This document shows, one piece after another, positions 60,637 through 64,000 of a DNA stretch of 64,000 nucleotides. How positions within the stretch are numbered: position 1 is the stretch's first letter; each line of letters starts with the position of its first letter. The notes under the pieces are model-generated. The model was not told where the DNA came from. It did no database searches and saw only the letters and a list, made by a program, of their open reading frames with translations. Source of the DNA: Halogeometricum rufum. Lineage in GTDB: Archaea > Halobacteriota > Halobacteria > Halobacteriales > Haloferacaceae. Where the stretch lies: contig NZ_FOYT01000007.1 in NCBI RefSeq assembly GCF_900112175.1, positions 29,093 to 93,092 on the forward strand, given 5' to 3'. Position numbers and translations under genes: made by a program.

Positions 60637-61803
60637 TCACTCGTCGCCGCGCGTGAGGCGCAGGAACGCCCGCGTCGGCACGCGCGTCTCGACGCGACTC
60701 GGCGGCCGCCCGGCGCTCTGCGTGCCCTCGATGGGGACGCGTTCGACGATGCCGACTTCGGCGAACTCGTAGAGGTAGCGCGTGATGGTGCTCTCCGAGA
60801 GCGACGCCGAGGACGCGATGACCGAGGCGGCGCGACCGACCGAAGACCGGTCCTCGGGGTCGAGCGCGACCAGTCGGCGGAGGACGGTCCGCCGATTCTC
60901 CGAGAGGGCGAGGACCCGACCCAGCGCGACGCACGGCCGGGGGACCGAGTCCATCCCCGCGTCGAGATGCGCGTCTTCGACGACGTCGCTGTCCTCGTCG
61001 AGCGCGATGTCCACCGCGCCGAGGAGGGCCGCGAGGGCGTCGTGCGCGTCGCCCTCCGCCCACCCCGCGAGGCGTCGAATCTGCTGGTGCGTCGTCGCGT
61101 CTCTCGTCAGGCCGGTCGAGACGCGGGCGGTCAACAGGTCCGTGAGTTCCGCGCGGTGGTAGGAGTCGACGGTGACCGTCTTCGTCGCGTGGGGGTCCGG
61201 CAACACTTCGCCGGGAGCGCTGCGGCCGACGGCGACCCACGACGTTCGGTGTCCGAGACTCTCCAGTTCGCCGGCGAACGACGCCAGTCGGTCGGTTCCG
61301 TCCTCGTCGGCGTGGTCCATCGCCACCACGAGGATGCGGCCGCCCCGGAGGTGTCTGCTCACCCGTTCGCGGAGGTCCGAGGTGGAGAGTCCGCGCTGGG
61401 GGATAGATTCGCTCGTCACCGCGTCGAGGACGGCGTGGTAGAACTCGAACTCGCTCGTCGCCTCGCGGAGGTCCACGTAGGCGAACGACCGCATGTCGGC
61501 GTCGGCACCGCGCGTCGTCGTCACGATGGAGTCTTCGGGAGACGAGAGGAGTCGAGCGAACTGCGAGAACAGCGCCGTCACCACGGCCGACTTGCCCGAA
61601 CCGGCGGGTCCGCGGACGTAGACGTTCTCCGGCGCGCGGTGGTCGAACACCGGTTCGAGTCGGTCGAGGAGGCGTTCGATGGTCGGTCCTCGCCCCGTCG
61701 GTTCTGCGGGGTGCCACACCGGGGAGAGAGACGCCTCTTCGAGGACGAGTTGTCGCCTGTCGCCGCGTCGCTTGCGTTGAAGGATTCGTTCTTCGAGATT
61801 CAT
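60637..61803 (-). CDS. Orc1/Cdc6-like AAA+ ATPase, divergent
   Basis: 388 residues from the ATG at 61803. Walker A G65-P-A-G-S-G-K-S72 is intact. The Walker B segment RILVVAMDHADEDG has Asp-His instead of Asp-Glu. A C-terminal winged helix (SSASLSESTITRYLYEFAEV) follows. It resembles the Cdc6/Cdc18 family proteins that haloarchaea carry in many copies. No adjacent origin repeats are seen, so origin binding is uncertain. It is located between the iron and glycerol genes. Confidence 0.75.
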   Translation of the reverse strand: MNLEERILQRKRRGDRRQLVLEEASLSPVWHPAEPTGRGPTIERLLDRLEPVFDHRAPENVYVRGPAGSGKSAVVTALFSQFARLLSSPEDSIVTTTRGADADMRSFAYVDLREATSEFEFYHAVLDAVTSESIPQRGLSTSDLRERVSRHLRGGRILVVAMDHADEDGTDRLASFAGELESLGHRTSWVAVGRSAPGEVLPDPHATKTVTVDSYHRAELTDLLTARVSTGLTRDATTHQQIRRLAGWAEGDAHDALAALLGAVDIALDEDSDVVEDAHLDAGMDSVPRPCVALGRVLALSENRRTVLRRLVALDPEDRSSVGRAASVIASSASLSESTITRYLYEFAEVGIVERVPIEGTQSAGRPPSRVETRVPTRAFLRLTRGDE

Positions 61804-61877
61804 CCGAGCTGCCGTGCCCGTTACGGGCGAGAGGTGGTCGAAGGGGGGAACGCTCAGGTTCCCGGAGACGGTGCCGT

Positions 61878-62926
61878 TCAGATGCCGAGCGTGGCGACCC
61901 ACGAGGAACTCGGGAAGACGCCCGCGATGTAGAGTACCGCGACGAGGAACGTCCCGAACACGATGGCGGCCGCCGGCGGGTCCCAGTGGGTGTCGCCGTG
62001 CGCGTAGAAGATGCGCTGGAACAACTCGCCGAACAGGGCGCAGATGAGGCCGAACGCGCCCGCGACGAGCAGTGCGACGGCGAGCGAGCCCTCACCGCCG
62101 TTGCTGACGGCCAGCGCGGCGGTGCTGCCGGGCAGCGCCATGTGGTGGGTGACGGGGATGCGCTCGACGCCGAGGTTGAGGAACAGCAGCGACGCCGCGC
62201 TGATACCGAACGTGAGGAACGCGCTGCCGGTCACCATGGCGATGTAGCCGCCGAGGATGCCGACGACGACGCCGATGGCGGCGACGTTGCCCCACTTGTA
62301 CTGGTGGGGGAGCCACGGTTCGACCGCGAGACGGCTCGCCGTCGCCGTCCCGCCGTCGGTTTCGACGCTCCCGCCGTCCGTCGCGGCTTCGCCCATCACG
62401 CGCATCTCCTCGCGTTCGAACGGCGACATGTCGAGGAAGCCCTTCCCGCGCGCCTTGCCGACGATGTCGTAGCCGAAGGCGACGCGGTGGATGAGCGCCG
62501 ACAGCGTGACGCCCATGGCGATGTGGTCGTACGGCATCGCGAACGTCGCCGAGGCGACGGTCAGCCAGTAGCCGATGATACCGAACACCCCGCCGACGGC
62601 GAGGACGTCCGGCTTCGTCCCGAGGGCGAAGGCGATGTCCTTCGCGTTGTGGTAGTCGAAGCCCGACTCCATGTAGCCGCGCTTCGCCGCGTACGCGGCG
62701 GCGGCCGCGCCGCCGGCGAAGCTGATAGCCGGGGAGAACGGGGCGCCGAACGCGACGGAGCCGGTGATCGAACCGGCGTCGACGTTGGCGATGACAGCGG
62801 TCTCACCGGCGATGACCATGAAGCCGGTGAAGATGAACGCCGGGAGGGCGCCGAGTGCCGCGCCGAACGCGCCGCCGGCGAAGGCGGCGATGAGCATCTC
62901 GACGGCCCACAGGTCAGCCAGCGCCA

Positions 62927-62927
<1 letters not shown>
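61878..62927 (-). CDS. multi-pass membrane protein of the glycerol operon, possible glycerol transporter
   Basis: 349 residues with about eight helices. It is coupled to glycerol kinase by a one-base overlap (TGATG) and follows it in the operon, an arrangement also known in Haloferax volcanii, where the neighbour is a putative glycerol facilitator. A soluble loop (about 165-210, GKGFLDMSPFEREEMRVMGE) breaks the helices. The sequence has no aquaporin NPA motifs, so it is a different kind of channel or transporter. Function is inferred from context. Confidence 0.75.

Positions 62928-64000
<1,073 letters not shown>

Overview
The window is haloarchaeal chromosome, most likely Haloferacaceae-like. 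GC is high, acidic residues dominate most proteins, and many starts look leaderless with a TATA element about 27 bp upstream. Archaeal markers include ribosomal protein S6e, an archaeal RNase P RNA, Orc1/Cdc6-type ATPases and haloarchaea-only families such as Hvo_1808 lipoproteins, DUF5806, DUF5807, DUF7112 and FilR1 regulators. The genus is an inference from gene content only.

Layout. 1-10.2 kb: a Tat-exported beta-lactamase-like hydrolase (cut by the window edge), a methyltransferase, a regulator, then a redox-stress block (CoA-disulfide-reductase-like flavoprotein, tandem-domain UspA, catalase-peroxidase KatG) and a CaiB/BaiF CoA transferase. 10.4-17.5 kb: a genomic island abutting tRNA-Arg(CCG). 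It holds a TumE-like toxin-antitoxin pair, a HEPN/MNT pair, a tyrosine integrase and a set of very small, partly AT-rich genes. Six copies of the tRNA 3' end mark repeated integrations. 17.5-35.7 kb: housekeeping genes (MATE exporter, membrane ferredoxin, 6-phosphogluconate dehydrogenase, M29 aminopeptidase, S6e, DHH phosphoesterase, three UspA proteins, dihydroorotase, lipoate ligase, FNT channel, thioesterase). 35.7-42.4 kb: nicotinamidase-like hydrolase, two tandem Hvo_1808 lipoproteins, a repeat lipoprotein, nicotinate phosphoribosyltransferase, an AMMECR1 protein and RNase P RNA. 42.5-55.7 kb: Zn/Cd-type P-type ATPase, a matrixin-like lipoprotein, membrane proteins, an ABC exporter, a beta-CASP nuclease, BrkB and AI-2E family membrane proteins and a nitrilase-family amidase. 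55.8-60.6 kb: an iron/siderophore ABC importer with three DtxR-type operator palindromes and two paralogous binding proteins. 60.6-64 kb: a Cdc6-like ATPase and the end of a glycerol operon (partial glpK plus a membrane protein).

How the genes work together. The block at 3.8-8.6 kb looks like an oxidative-stress neighbourhood, each gene with its own promoter. The nicotinamidase-like enzyme and NAPRT are consecutive steps of NAD salvage. The 55.8-60.6 kb genes form one iron uptake regulon under a shared palindrome TTTAGG-N4-CCTAAA. glpK and the adjacent membrane protein are translationally coupled and probably serve glycerol uptake.

The most unusual part is the tRNA-Arg island. Successive att-like copies separate two toxin-antitoxin cassettes from a 4.2-kb integrase element that carries no recognisable replication or capsid gene. 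Its right end has micro-genes (ribbon-helix-helix with a zinc ribbon, and two one-pass membrane peptides) and overlapping hairpins.
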